Program-made: the position numbers and the translations under genes | Notes under the pieces: model-generated | Told to the model about the DNA's origin: nothing | The model's input: only the letters and a program-made list of their open reading frames with translations | Database searches by the model: none | Assembly: GCF_947179115.1 (NCBI RefSeq) | Contig: NZ_CAMXCI010000001.1 | Span: forward strand, 558,001-622,000 | DNA length: 64,000 nt | Origin: Commensalibacter papalotli | Lineage (GTDB): Bacteria; Pseudomonadota; Alphaproteobacteria; Acetobacterales; Acetobacteraceae | Direction: 5' to 3' | Shown here: one piece after another, positions 36,223 to 46,590 of the stretch | Layout: every line of letters starts with the position of its first letter | How positions within the stretch are numbered: position 1 is the stretch's first letter

Positions 36223-38961
36223 CTATTGAAAAGGATCTTCACCGTTTTTTTCTTCAGAGTTTCGTGGCTCGACAACATGAGATTGATCTTCTTTTGTTGC
36301 AGCAACCTTTTCATCTTCTGTTCCTGATGATAAGTTTTCTTCCTGTTCAACAGTATTTTCCTGATTATCATTTTCTCTTTGAGCTTTAAGAGAGGAAACT
36401 GACTTACCTTCAATTGCTGGAGGCATATATTCTAACAAAGGCATTGTGTCTTTTGAATCGTATTCAGCCTCTGGGCGATTACGTGCAAAGTCAATTTGCA
36501 CTAAATTATGACGAACAACAGGATACTCAGATACTAAGCGCTTGAACACATCAATAGGCATAGTTAATAAATAACCAAATCGCAAGGAACGATAAATTGA
36601 GGCTGTTCTATGTTTTCTTGCTATTAATTCATTCGCACCTAAAACATCTCCTGCACCATACGTAAATGCTTTATCTTCTATATGTGTTTCGAACAAACCA
36701 TTACTAATAAAGAAAACATTTTTAATTCGTTCTCCACGAGAGTAAATTTTTTGCCCAGGAAAAACGAAATAAATCGACATTGACAGACTTAAATCATACA
36801 ACACCGCTTGTGGAATGCCACGTAAACAAGGCAACTCTTGCACTCGTTGCTCAATCCCGCTTTTTAAATTAAATTTTAAACGACGATTATATCTTGAGTA
36901 ACGCTTTTCAATCCCTTTATCTAGCTCTTGATGCAACTCTTCACTAATCAAAGATTCAGTCAATAACCCATCATATTCCTCAGTTTCAAATCTAAGAGAA
37001 ACCATCTTTAAAAAACGAGCCTCTAAAGCTTCTATGTAACCTTGATAATGCATACGCATTGTTTCTAGAGCATCATCTAACATGCGATTTTGACGATCTA
37101 AAACCTCAGAAATAATTTCAGCAACGCGCGTCCCAAGAGTGGGTTCTATCCGACGCTTAACAAAGCGTGTCAAAGAAATAGATACAAATCTTGAAACCAA
37201 CAAAATCTCAAAACGTTCCATCATGCAATACATTAATGGACGATCTATGTGTAATGTGCGATGAATATTTTGTGCGATACGAAAGCGTAAAGGTGGATGC
37301 AAGCGTTTATGCATTGCCTTTACATACCCATAACGACCATCTTGCCAAGCACCATCAATGGCTGCTTCTGCTGAGCGTAACAAAGTCTCCATAACCCGTC
37401 TAGGCAATCCCTGCATGCGGAACAAGTCAAGCAAAATAGAACGTTCTTGCGCAGCAATCGTTATCAACGCTAGGGTAATTCGTTGACGATTTCCAATTGC
37501 CGTATCAAAAGTATTAGCCTCTTGCTCTTCCTCTATACGCCTGTCGAGCTCCTCAATAACATATCCCGTTGTTTGATTATTAAAACCAAACTCGTTCGCA
37601 GTACGCCTGGTTTTATCACGGACTCTGCCCAAACCAATACTAATAATTTGATGACGAACGGCTTGATCTATAGGCGTTAATTCGTTCAAACGAAAGTAAA
37701 CAACAACAGCCCGTAAGGTCGTACCATTAACCAACAAAGTGATTAACACAAATCCCGTGGCAATAATTCCAACAAAATGAGAAATCGGTGTTGAAACCAA
37801 CTCATTTTCAGTAACTGCCAACGCCAACGCCAAAGTAATAGCACCACGCAGCCCTCCCCAAACCATCGTTGCTTTAAACGGTGTTGGAACGGGAGGTGAA
37901 ATCTTAGTAGCAGCCAAAATAGGCAGCATGCCAAAGATTACAATAGCGCGAGCAATTAACCCTGCAATCGTAGCAATTAAAATCAGCACACAATCCCACT
38001 TGGTCATTCCAATCAATAAACGAGGAACGAGCATTGAGGCTAAAACAAACAACAATGACCCGGCCCAAAAAACTATTTGTTGCCAAATTTCATTCAAAAA
38101 TCGCCAAGTCTGAGGACGAAACGTTGATGGGCCATAGGCTGATAAAGTCAAACCTGCTGCAGCTGCAGCAACTACACCTGAAAATCCAATAATATCATCA
38201 CAAACAATATAAGAGATATAAGGCAAAGCAACTGTTAATGTAATCTCACCCGCACGACCAGACGTAGAACCTAATGCCACAATCATCCACAAAGCAAGAC
38301 GTGCAAAAACAAAACCAACGATGACTGCACCCACAAAAGAGATTAAAATACTAGCAGCAGAGCTCATAAAATGCACTTCTTTATGAGCAATAATTGCTGC
38401 AATTAACGTCGAAAAGATAGAGATTGCAGCAGCATCGTTTAACAAAGATTCCCCTTCAACAAGACGTGTTAAACGTGTCGCAGCACCAATTTCACGAAAA
38501 ATGCCTGCCACTGCGGATGGATCTGTTGTTGCAACGATGGATCCTACCAATAAGCAAACAATCAAAGGCATACCCGAAAACGGATATAAAGCCAGCCCAA
38601 TCATCGCAGTAGATAACACCACCGCCACAATCGCCAATAACAAAACCGTTCCCATTTCATGAGCAAGCCTGCGCACATCAATTGCAAGTCCTGCCTGAAA
38701 AACCAAGATCGGCAAAAATATTAAAAGGAACCCCTCACTATTTATCGGAAAATCCAACAGCACTTCGGCCGCGGTATCAAAAATAAAAATATGAGAGCTA
38801 TGTAATACAAGATCAGCAGCCCCCCCAAGGATAATCCCCACAATCGCCAACAAAACTGTTTCGGATAATTCAATCCGTTTAGCCAAAGGCTGAACGGCAC
38901 TGACGATAACTAAAAGAATGGCTGTTGCTAGTAAAACAGTAGCCAGGCCGGTAACTGGCAT
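36223..38961 (-). CDS. Na+/H+ antiporter (CPA1/NhaP) with cyclic nucleotide-binding domain
   Basis: The 912-residue protein has a Na+/H+ exchanger domain over about residues 1-420 with roughly 12 membrane helices (TTDPSAVAGIFREIG and GLRGAITLALALAV are the key elements). A charged cytosolic region follows, then a CNMP-type cyclic nucleotide-binding fold (about 745-860) with FPGQKIYSRGERIKNVFFIS and GAGDVLGANELIARKHRTAS. The last 70 residues are acidic and Glu/Asn-rich. This resembles the plant SOS1/bacterial NhaP-CNBD type, so pH or sodium export may respond to a nucleotide. The ligand is unknown; the RTA(S) site is compatible with cAMP but not diagnostic. Confidence 0.87.
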   Translation of the reverse strand: MPVTGLATVLLATAILLVIVSAVQPLAKRIELSETVLLAIVGIILGGAADLVLHSSHIFIFDTAAEVLLDFPINSEGFLLIFLPILVFQAGLAIDVRRLAHEMGTVLLLAIVAVVLSTAMIGLALYPFSGMPLIVCLLVGSIVATTDPSAVAGIFREIGAATRLTRLVEGESLLNDAAAISIFSTLIAAIIAHKEVHFMSSAASILISFVGAVIVGFVFARLALWMIVALGSTSGRAGEITLTVALPYISYIVCDDIIGFSGVVAAAAAGLTLSAYGPSTFRPQTWRFLNEIWQQIVFWAGSLLFVLASMLVPRLLIGMTKWDCVLILIATIAGLIARAIVIFGMLPILAATKISPPVPTPFKATMVWGGLRGAITLALALAVTENELVSTPISHFVGIIATGFVLITLLVNGTTLRAVVVYFRLNELTPIDQAVRHQIISIGLGRVRDKTRRTANEFGFNNQTTGYVIEELDRRIEEEQEANTFDTAIGNRQRITLALITIAAQERSILLDLFRMQGLPRRVMETLLRSAEAAIDGAWQDGRYGYVKAMHKRLHPPLRFRIAQNIHRTLHIDRPLMYCMMERFEILLVSRFVSISLTRFVKRRIEPTLGTRVAEIISEVLDRQNRMLDDALETMRMHYQGYIEALEARFLKMVSLRFETEEYDGLLTESLISEELHQELDKGIEKRYSRYNRRLKFNLKSGIEQRVQELPCLRGIPQAVLYDLSLSMSIYFVFPGQKIYSRGERIKNVFFISNGLFETHIEDKAFTYGAGDVLGANELIARKHRTASIYRSLRFGYLLTMPIDVFKRLVSEYPVVRHNLVQIDFARNRPEAEYDSKDTMPLLEYMPPAIEGKSVSSLKAQRENDNQENTVEQEENLSSGTEDEKVAATKEDQSHVVEPRNSEEKNGEDPFQ

Positions 38962-39237
38962 ATTTATATCTCTCTCCGTTTAAAATAAATATGATATCTT
39001 TTTATAAACGCATATTAAACAGAGAAATCAATCGATGATCTATCAAATCACATCATTATGATCTTACATATATTCCGTTATGAAACTATCTGCCTCGTTT
39101 AAAATACTTACTTGACTATATTATGTATCATATTTTGATCACAATAAGAACGATAAATTTAATTACAAAACAACAACTGCTATTTTATGAAAATCTCCAG
39201 ATTGATTTTATAACTCTTTTTGCAATTTCAAAAGAAT

Positions 39238-39260
39238 AGGAGTGTATTAAATACACTCCT
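39238..39260 (-). repeat. Inverted repeat after gltB, possible terminator
   Basis: AGGAGTGTAT and its complement ATACACTCCT separated by TAA, 28 bases past the gltB stop. A U-run is not clean, so termination is uncertain. The rest of the 39000-39280 gap holds no gene I can see. Confidence 0.4.
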
Positions 39261-39287
39261 ACAGCAGAGCTTGAATGCTAAGTTAAA

Positions 39288-42200
39288 TTAGGCTGATTTT
39301 TGAATTGCAGTTTCTTTAAATTGAAAATTAATTGCTTTGGCATATTCAGTAGGCACAATATGCCAAAAATGCTGTAATGTATTTTGCCACTCATGTAACA
39401 AAGACGCTGCATATCGACTTTCTGTTTCTTTGACATGTTGCTCAATATGGTTACGCAAAACTTCTTCCCATTTCGAATCAATAACACGTTGCCACTGAAC
39501 ACTATCAGAGTTAACACGATCATTAAATTGTGCATGAGGATCATAAACAAAAGCCATTCCCCCTGTAAAACCAGCACCAAAGTTAACACCAATTTCCCCA
39601 AGAATAACAACCGTTCCACCCGTCATATATTCACACCCATTGGCACCACAACCTTCAACCACAGCAATAGCACCAGAATTGCGCACGGCAAAACGTTCAC
39701 CAGCAATTCCAGCAGCATATAAACGCCCGGAGGTTGCACCATATAAAACTGTATTTCCAATAATCATATTATGATGTGAGATCAGTTTGGTTTCTGGCAC
39801 AGGGCGGACAACGATGGTTGCTCCAGACAAACCTTTACCAACATAATCATTGGCATCACCGAAAACTTCCAGTTTCAACCCTTGAACTGCAAAAGCCCCC
39901 AATGATTGCCCAGCAGAACCACTCAGTCTGACTGTTAAATGATCAGCTGCCAACCCTGTCATACCAAAACGACGTGTAATTTTAGAAGAAATTTTAGTTC
40001 CAATTGCACGATATGTATTTTCAACATTATAACGCAATTGCATTTTTTCTCCGTGCTCAAACAAAGGCTGCGCATCGACTATCATTTGTGCATCCAAAGT
40101 TTCAGGAACCTCGTTACGCCCCTCACGTGTACAATATCTTGCATATGAGCCTGCATCAACACGAGCAAGCAAAGAGTTCAAATCTAAATCATCAAGATAA
40201 GAAGCCCCACGTAAAACTTGTTTTAATAAATCTGTTCGTCCAATAATTTCTTTTAATGAAGAAAAACCAAGAGAAGCAAGAATATTCCTTACATCTTCAG
40301 CAATAAAAGAGAATAAGTTAATAACCCGATCTGCACCATCTTGAACAAATTTCTTACGTAGATTTTCGTCTTGTGTGCAAACACCTACTGGACATGTATT
40401 AGAATGACATTGACGCACCATAATACAGCCCATCGCAATAAGGCTTAATGTTCCAATACCGAATTCCTCGGCACCTAACATCGCTGCAATCACGACATCT
40501 CGACCAGTTTTAATCCCACCGTCAACACGCAACGTAATCCGATGACGCAAGCGATTAAGCATCAAAACTTGATGTGCCTCAGCAAGCCCCATTTCCCAAG
40601 GGATACCACCATATTTAATTGAAGTTTGAGCAGAAGCACCAGTCCCACCATTATGCCCAGAAATTAGAATTGTATCCGCTTTGGCTTTTGCAACCCCAGC
40701 AGCAATCGTTCCAATCCCAGAAGATGCAACTAATTTAACCGCAACCGTTGCATCAGGGTTAATTTGTTTTAAATCGTAAATAAGCTGTGCCAAATCTTCA
40801 ATGGAATAAATATCATGATGCGGCGGTGGAGAAATCAACGTAACCCCTGGCACAGCATGACGCAATTTACCAATTAATTCCGTCACTTTAAAACCAGGAA
40901 GCTGACCACCTTCGCCTGGTTTAGCGCCTTGAGCAACTTTAATTTCGATCTCACGACAATTATTTAAATATTCAGCCGTAACGCCAAAACGTCCTGAGGC
41001 AATTTGCTTGATCGCAGAAGATGCATTATCCCCATTAGCACGAGGTTTATAACGACTTGCATCCTCTCCGCCCTCACCAGAATCAGAACGCGCACCAATA
41101 CGATTCATCGCAATAGCTAGGGTTTCATGTGCTTCTGGGCTTAACGCTCCCAATGAAATACCAGGAGATATTAATCGCCGTCTTAATTGCGTAATGTTTT
41201 CAACAGATTCAACAGGAATTGGTTTATTAGAAGATTGAAAATCAAATAAATCACGCAAAGCCATTGGAGGCTGCTCTTTAATTGCTTCTAAATATTTTTG
41301 ATATAAAGGCCAGCTATCTTTTTCAACGGCTTGTTGGATCAGTTTAATTACATCTCCATTCAAAGCATGTTTTTCACCTTGTTTGCGCCACTTATATAAT
41401 CCACCAATCGGTAAGATTTTTACATTGGGATCCCAAGCTTTTTCATGAAAAGTACTGACATTATGCGCAATCCCTGACAACCCAATACCTGAAATACGCG
41501 AAGACATCCCAGGGAAGAATTCAGCAACCAATGCACGAGACAATCCAATCGCTTCAAAATTATAGCCACCGCGATAAGAGGCTACAACCGAGATTCCCAT
41601 CTTGGCCATAATTTTAAGCAGGCCCTTGTCCACAGCCTTACAATAACGTTTCATCGCTTCACGCAAAGACATATCACCAAAAAGGCCGCGTTTATGACGA
41701 TCCGCAATACATTCTTGAGCTAAATAAGCATTGACGGTTGTAGCCCCTACCCCAATTAAGACCGCAATAGAATGCACATCCAAAGTATCAGCAGAACGCA
41801 CATTCAAAGACGTAAACGTTCTTAAGGATTGACGTACCAAATGTGTATGTACCGCAGCAGTTGCCAAGATCATTGGAATTTGAGCAAGTTCTCTGGTTTG
41901 TTTTTCATCCGTTAAAAACACATGAGTACAACCCGCTCTGACGGCTTCTTCTGCTTCCAGACAAATACGTCCAATTGCTTGTCGCAGCCCTTTCTCTTCA
42001 TCGGCAACTGTGAAATTACAATCTATTGTGACACCTGTTTTGCCACAGAAATCTTGTAACGCACTAAACTCACTGATGGTAAGAACGGGGCTAGATAATT
42101 TTAACATCTGACATTGATCAGAAGATTCATCCAAAATATTACCCAAATTACCCAAACGTGTATTTAAGGTCATCACTTGAGTTTCACGCAAGCTATCAAT

Positions 42201-43814
42201 CGGTGGGTTTGTAACCTGACTGAAACGTTGACGGAAATAATGAGACAATCCACGATAACGATCACTAAGCACTGCTAATGGGGTATCATCTCCCATAGAC
42301 CCAATTGCTTCAGCAGCAGATTCAACCATTGGCTGAAGCACCGTTTCCATATCCTCCAAGGTCATTCCAACAGCAAGTTGCCTTCTACGAAGCTCTTCTT
42401 GAGGAAATAAGCTCAGTTCATTTTCTTGATCTCTGACAATGGACGTAATCTGCTGTGTGTTTTTAACCCATTTACTATAATCATGACGCTTAACCAGCAT
42501 CTCAGTTATTTCGTCAGGCTTATATAATTTACAGTTTTGCATATCAAAACCGATGGTTTGCCCTGGGCCAAGACGACCTTTTTCCAAAATCTCTGGTTCA
42601 GGAACGCGCACCATACCTGTTTCAGAGCCCAAAATCATCAGGTTATTAGAAGTAATCGTATAACGTAAAGGACGCAATCCATTTCGATCCAACCCAGCAA
42701 TCACCCAATTACCATCAGTTCCACATAATGCTGCTGGTCCATCCCATGGCTCCATCACCGCATTCGCATAGCCATACATATCCTTGACTTCTTGGGTAAG
42801 ACCATCTTGCATTCCCATTGCAGGCGGAATCATTAATGATTTCACTGTTGGTGCATTACGCCCAGCAAATGTTAATAATTCAAACACATTATCCAAAGCC
42901 GCTGTATCAGAGCCATTAAATTGAATAACAGGTTTTAGATCTGCCATATACGCATCAAGGTCAGGATGAGAAAGGCGGGTTTCATGGCTTTTCATCCAAT
43001 TTATATTACCCGATAGCGTATTAATCTCGCCATTATGAGCAATTTTTCTGAAAGGTTGTGCCAATTTCCAAGTAGGGAAAGTATTGGTTGAATAGCGTTG
43101 ATGATAAATTGTAAAACGACTGACAAAGCGCTCATCCAACAAGTCTGGATAAAAATCAGCAACATTTTCGGCTAAGAACATACCTTTGTAAATAACAGAA
43201 CGACAAGATAAAGAGCAAATATATAAATCAACGTGACTTTCGATTGCTCTTTTTTCAATTTTACGGCGGATAATGTATAGATTACGTTCAAATTCAGCTT
43301 CAGAATGATCTTGCGTATTGCTAATTAAGATTTGCTCAATTTCTGGACGTGTTGCGTTCGCTTTTTCACCGATACAATCTGTATTAATAGGAACCTGGCG
43401 CCACCCATAAATTGCATATCCAAAAGCAATAATCTCTGTTTCTATAATCTGACGGCAACGTTCTTGACTGGACAAATCATTCTTTGGCAAGAATACCATT
43501 CCAACCGCCAAGCCATTTTCTTTGATATGATGATGACCACTGCGTATTGATTTTAAGAAGAACTCTTGGGAAATCTCGACATGAATTCCTGCACCATCGC
43601 CTGTTTTCCCATCGGCATCCACAGCCCCTCTGTGCCATAATGCCTTTAATGCCGTTAACCCAGCTTCCACTACATCACGACGTTTTTTACCATCCAAGGC
43701 AACTACAAAGCCCACACCACAAGCATCATGTTCTTGTTCCTGAGAATACACACCTGCACTGTTCAGGATTGCTTCATTTCTTTTTCTATCTTCAATAAAA
43801 TCTGTATCGCTCAT
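39288..43814 (-). CDS. gltB: Glutamate synthase large subunit
   Basis: GltB forms glutamate from 2-oxoglutarate and glutamine with NADPH-derived electrons. The 1508-residue protein is full length. The class-II glutaminase nucleophile is Cys32 in EHDACGVGFVVALDG, implying a propeptide of 31 residues. Further blocks are RYSTNTFPTWKLAQPFRKIAHNGEINTL, the FMN-site SGHNGGTGASAQTSIKYGG region, the 3Fe-4S Cys cluster in GCIMVRQCHSNTCPVGVCTQDE, and a C-terminal GXGXXXG beta-helix (AAGIAGERFAVRNSGAIAVVEGCG). It lies 96 bases downstream of gltD on the same strand. Confidence 0.97.
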   Translation of the reverse strand: MSDTDFIEDRKRNEAILNSAGVYSQEQEHDACGVGFVVALDGKKRRDVVEAGLTALKALWHRGAVDADGKTGDGAGIHVEISQEFFLKSIRSGHHHIKENGLAVGMVFLPKNDLSSQERCRQIIETEIIAFGYAIYGWRQVPINTDCIGEKANATRPEIEQILISNTQDHSEAEFERNLYIIRRKIEKRAIESHVDLYICSLSCRSVIYKGMFLAENVADFYPDLLDERFVSRFTIYHQRYSTNTFPTWKLAQPFRKIAHNGEINTLSGNINWMKSHETRLSHPDLDAYMADLKPVIQFNGSDTAALDNVFELLTFAGRNAPTVKSLMIPPAMGMQDGLTQEVKDMYGYANAVMEPWDGPAALCGTDGNWVIAGLDRNGLRPLRYTITSNNLMILGSETGMVRVPEPEILEKGRLGPGQTIGFDMQNCKLYKPDEITEMLVKRHDYSKWVKNTQQITSIVRDQENELSLFPQEELRRRQLAVGMTLEDMETVLQPMVESAAEAIGSMGDDTPLAVLSDRYRGLSHYFRQRFSQVTNPPIDSLRETQVMTLNTRLGNLGNILDESSDQCQMLKLSSPVLTISEFSALQDFCGKTGVTIDCNFTVADEEKGLRQAIGRICLEAEEAVRAGCTHVFLTDEKQTRELAQIPMILATAAVHTHLVRQSLRTFTSLNVRSADTLDVHSIAVLIGVGATTVNAYLAQECIADRHKRGLFGDMSLREAMKRYCKAVDKGLLKIMAKMGISVVASYRGGYNFEAIGLSRALVAEFFPGMSSRISGIGLSGIAHNVSTFHEKAWDPNVKILPIGGLYKWRKQGEKHALNGDVIKLIQQAVEKDSWPLYQKYLEAIKEQPPMALRDLFDFQSSNKPIPVESVENITQLRRRLISPGISLGALSPEAHETLAIAMNRIGARSDSGEGGEDASRYKPRANGDNASSAIKQIASGRFGVTAEYLNNCREIEIKVAQGAKPGEGGQLPGFKVTELIGKLRHAVPGVTLISPPPHHDIYSIEDLAQLIYDLKQINPDATVAVKLVASSGIGTIAAGVAKAKADTILISGHNGGTGASAQTSIKYGGIPWEMGLAEAHQVLMLNRLRHRITLRVDGGIKTGRDVVIAAMLGAEEFGIGTLSLIAMGCIMVRQCHSNTCPVGVCTQDENLRKKFVQDGADRVINLFSFIAEDVRNILASLGFSSLKEIIGRTDLLKQVLRGASYLDDLDLNSLLARVDAGSYARYCTREGRNEVPETLDAQMIVDAQPLFEHGEKMQLRYNVENTYRAIGTKISSKITRRFGMTGLAADHLTVRLSGSAGQSLGAFAVQGLKLEVFGDANDYVGKGLSGATIVVRPVPETKLISHHNMIIGNTVLYGATSGRLYAAGIAGERFAVRNSGAIAVVEGCGANGCEYMTGGTVVILGEIGVNFGAGFTGGMAFVYDPHAQFNDRVNSDSVQWQRVIDSKWEEVLRNHIEQHVKETESRYAASLLHEWQNTLQHFWHIVPTEYAKAINFQFKETAIQKSA

Positions 43815-43910
43815 CTTTTTATCCGCCTATAGATGATTAAAACCTCGCCATTCTTTGGGCTGGCTTTTGTTAACTGAATATTTTGTTTCTATTTGTTGGT
43901 TTAAATTTAA

Positions 43911-45320
43911 TTATTGTTCTTTTAACCATTTGGCAATTTGAGAAGCTGCATCTTGACCATCTTTGACCGCCCATACAACCAAACTCGCGCCTCGAACAAT
44001 ATCTCCGCCTGCGAATACACCTTCTATAGATGTCATAAAGTTATGTTTATCTACATTGACAGTACCGTACCGAGAAGCTTCTAAAGTATTGTCATTCCAT
44101 AACTCAGATAAATTCTCTGGATCAAATCCTAATGCTTTGATCACCATATCTGCAGGTAATGTAAAGTGACTATCTTCAATGACCCTGACACTTTGACGTC
44201 CACCAGCATCAGGCAAACCTAACTCTGTTCTTAAAGCACGAATAGATTCAATTTTGTCGCTGCCAATAAAAGCTTCTGGAACAGCTTGCCAGATGAATTC
44301 TACACCTTCTTCTTCTGCATTTTTAACTTCTCGCATTGATCCTGGCATATTCACTTTGTCACGACGATATAGACATTTGACTGACTTAGCCCCCTGGCGT
44401 ATGGCTGTACGCAAACAGTCCATGGCTGTATCACCACCACCAATGACAACGACATCTTTACCTCTAGCATCAATTTCAGGAGATATTGGTTGGCCTGTTC
44501 TTTGAGAAGCCATTAAATAGTCAAGTGCTTGAACAGCCCCTTTTAATTGACTGCCCAATAATTTTACTTCTTTTTTCTGATAAACGCCCGTCGCAACAAA
44601 AACGGCATCATGATTGGTTCGCAATTCTGCAAAGGAAAGTGTTCCTTGGTCTGTTTTATCGGAAATATTTATATTAAAATGAAATATTACCCCAGAATCT
44701 TCTAACCATTTTTGACGTCTTGCAACAATTTCTTTTTCAAGCTTGAAAGTCGGAATACCATAAGTCAGCAATCCCCCTGCTCTATCATAACGATCATAAA
44801 TATGAACTTGATATCCTCGTTGACGCAGCACAACTGCCGCAGCCATTCCGCAAGGTCCTGCACCTACAATCCCGACAGATTGAGCTTGCTCTTTCACAGG
44901 TGCAATTGGTTGAACAAATCCACTTTTAAACGCTTGATCCGTTATATAAGCTTCGACTGCACCAATTGTAACGCTTTTAAATCCTGGCTCAATAACACAG
45001 CCACCTTCACATAAACGATCCTGAGGACAGATACGCCCACACAATTCAGGAAAACTATTCGTTTCAAAAGACAAAGCATATGCTTCTTCTAAACGGCCTT
45101 CAGCTGTAAGCTTTAACCAATCAGGAATATAATTTGATACAGGGCATTTTGTAGAACAAAAAGGAATACCGCATTGCGAACAACGGCTGGCTTGTGTTTT
45201 CGCTTGTTCATCGGAAAATCGACGATACGTTTCCAAAAAATCTGCCTTGCGAATTTCCGCAGGGCGTTTTTCGGGTTGCTGCTGATCAAGAGAAATAAAT
45301 TTTAACATGACATTGGGCAT
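43911..45320 (-). CDS. gltD: Glutamate synthase small subunit
   Basis: GltD takes electrons from NADPH through FAD and 4Fe-4S centres to GltB. The 469-residue product has the N-terminal Cys clusters (ASRCSQCGIPFC, CPVSNYIPDWL, CGRICPQDRLCEGGC), the FAD Rossmann GIVGAGPCGMAAAVVLR and the NADPH Rossmann VVIGGGDTAMDCLRTAIRQ, and ends with GVFAGGDIVRGASLVVWAV. It is the first gene of gltDB here. The two are cotranscribed by position. Confidence 0.97.
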   Translation of the reverse strand: MPNVMLKFISLDQQQPEKRPAEIRKADFLETYRRFSDEQAKTQASRCSQCGIPFCSTKCPVSNYIPDWLKLTAEGRLEEAYALSFETNSFPELCGRICPQDRLCEGGCVIEPGFKSVTIGAVEAYITDQAFKSGFVQPIAPVKEQAQSVGIVGAGPCGMAAAVVLRQRGYQVHIYDRYDRAGGLLTYGIPTFKLEKEIVARRQKWLEDSGVIFHFNINISDKTDQGTLSFAELRTNHDAVFVATGVYQKKEVKLLGSQLKGAVQALDYLMASQRTGQPISPEIDARGKDVVVIGGGDTAMDCLRTAIRQGAKSVKCLYRRDKVNMPGSMREVKNAEEEGVEFIWQAVPEAFIGSDKIESIRALRTELGLPDAGGRQSVRVIEDSHFTLPADMVIKALGFDPENLSELWNDNTLEASRYGTVNVDKHNFMTSIEGVFAGGDIVRGASLVVWAVKDGQDAASQIAKWLKEQ

Positions 45321-45448
45321 AATATATCCATCGCTTTTACGATTAAAATTAATTGTTCCTAATGTCTATGCTATTCCCTAATCAAATAAAAGACAGTACT
45401 ACTGACCTATTGTAAAAATAATTGAAATATCAGCTACTTTATAAGGTT

Positions 45449-46420
45449 TTATTGCTCTATACGACGTTGCAAACGCTTTAATTCGGTAAAATCATTAATA
45501 GAACGATAGCAATATAAATAAACAGGTGCAATTAATTCCAAGGGTTTTGGAACAATTCCCAATGCTAATAATCCATTTTCCTTTTGGCTTAAAACAGAAT
45601 CATATTCCATCATATTCAACAATGCAGGCGTCATTATCGCACCAGGCATAAATTGTAATGTAAATGCCATCAAACGAATTAATACTAAACTTAATCCACT
45701 GACGTTATTATCGGTTCTAAGCCAAGATACAAGCCAGTTAATTAACTCACGATTAGTATAAGATTCTGGACCTGCAAGCTCGTAGATTTTACCAGCAGAT
45801 TCAGATTGTTGAACGACTTTCATCACAGCGTCAGCAACATCCCCAACATAGACAGGTTGTAATTTCGTATTCACCTTATAAGCAGGCATAACTGGGAAAT
45901 AGCTAGCCATATTACCTAGTTTATTTAAGAACTCATCTTCTGGTCCAAAGATAATGCTGGTACGTAAAATGACTGCTGATGAACAAGCTTGCAATACGAC
46001 ATCTTCACTCTTTTTCTTACTCGCTAAATAAGCAGAACGGCTATTTGATGATGCACCTAAAGCAGAGAAATGAATAAATTTCTTTACCCCTGCAGCAGCA
46101 CAAATACGTGCAATATTTTGCGCTGCTTGAACATTATATAACTCAAGTTTTGATTTATTTTTTCCAAAAGCAAGCTCTGATAAATTAACAACGATATCTG
46201 CACCCTCAATGGCACGAATAACGGTATTTTCCTCGATAACAGAGCAATATAAAGGGGTGATATGCCCAACATTTCCAAAGGGTCTAATCGTGTTTACCAA
46301 TGAAGGTTTGGGAACAGCAACACGAACAATATATCCTGCTTTGACTAGCCGCTCTACAACATAGCCTTCTACGAATTTATTATTACCAATAACCGTTGCT
46401 ACTTTACGTTTATCACTCAC
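45449..46420 (-). CDS. NAD(P)-binding epimerase-like protein (NDUFA9 family)
   Basis: The 323-residue protein follows the extended short-chain dehydrogenase fold of NDUFA9/complex I-associated proteins: ADIVVNLSELAF, FIHFSALGASSNSRSAYLASKK, and VILRTSIIFGPEDEFLNKL, with LQPVYVGDVADAVM near the middle. The glycine-rich loop is degenerate: TVIGNNKFVEGYVV has Gly12 but lacks the other two glycines (Lys15 and Glu18 instead), so cofactor binding may be altered. Alphaproteobacterial members usually lie near complex I or gltB. No complex I gene is near this one. Confidence 0.75.
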   Translation of the reverse strand: MSDKRKVATVIGNNKFVEGYVVERLVKAGYIVRVAVPKPSLVNTIRPFGNVGHITPLYCSVIEENTVIRAIEGADIVVNLSELAFGKNKSKLELYNVQAAQNIARICAAAGVKKFIHFSALGASSNSRSAYLASKKKSEDVVLQACSSAVILRTSIIFGPEDEFLNKLGNMASYFPVMPAYKVNTKLQPVYVGDVADAVMKVVQQSESAGKIYELAGPESYTNRELINWLVSWLRTDNNVSGLSLVLIRLMAFTLQFMPGAIMTPALLNMMEYDSVLSQKENGLLALGIVPKPLELIAPVYLYCYRSINDFTELKRLQRRIEQ

Positions 46421-46590
46421 CTAGACGCTCCTTGAACAAATATCAAACTAAATTCACTCTTTTATTCCTTTTATACTTCATGGATATATTGATCAAGGTT
46501 CAAATAACAAAACTCGGCTGAGATATTTATTATTATTTATTTAAAATCACTAATAAATATTGGCAAATATCGACTTCGAATGAGTAAATT

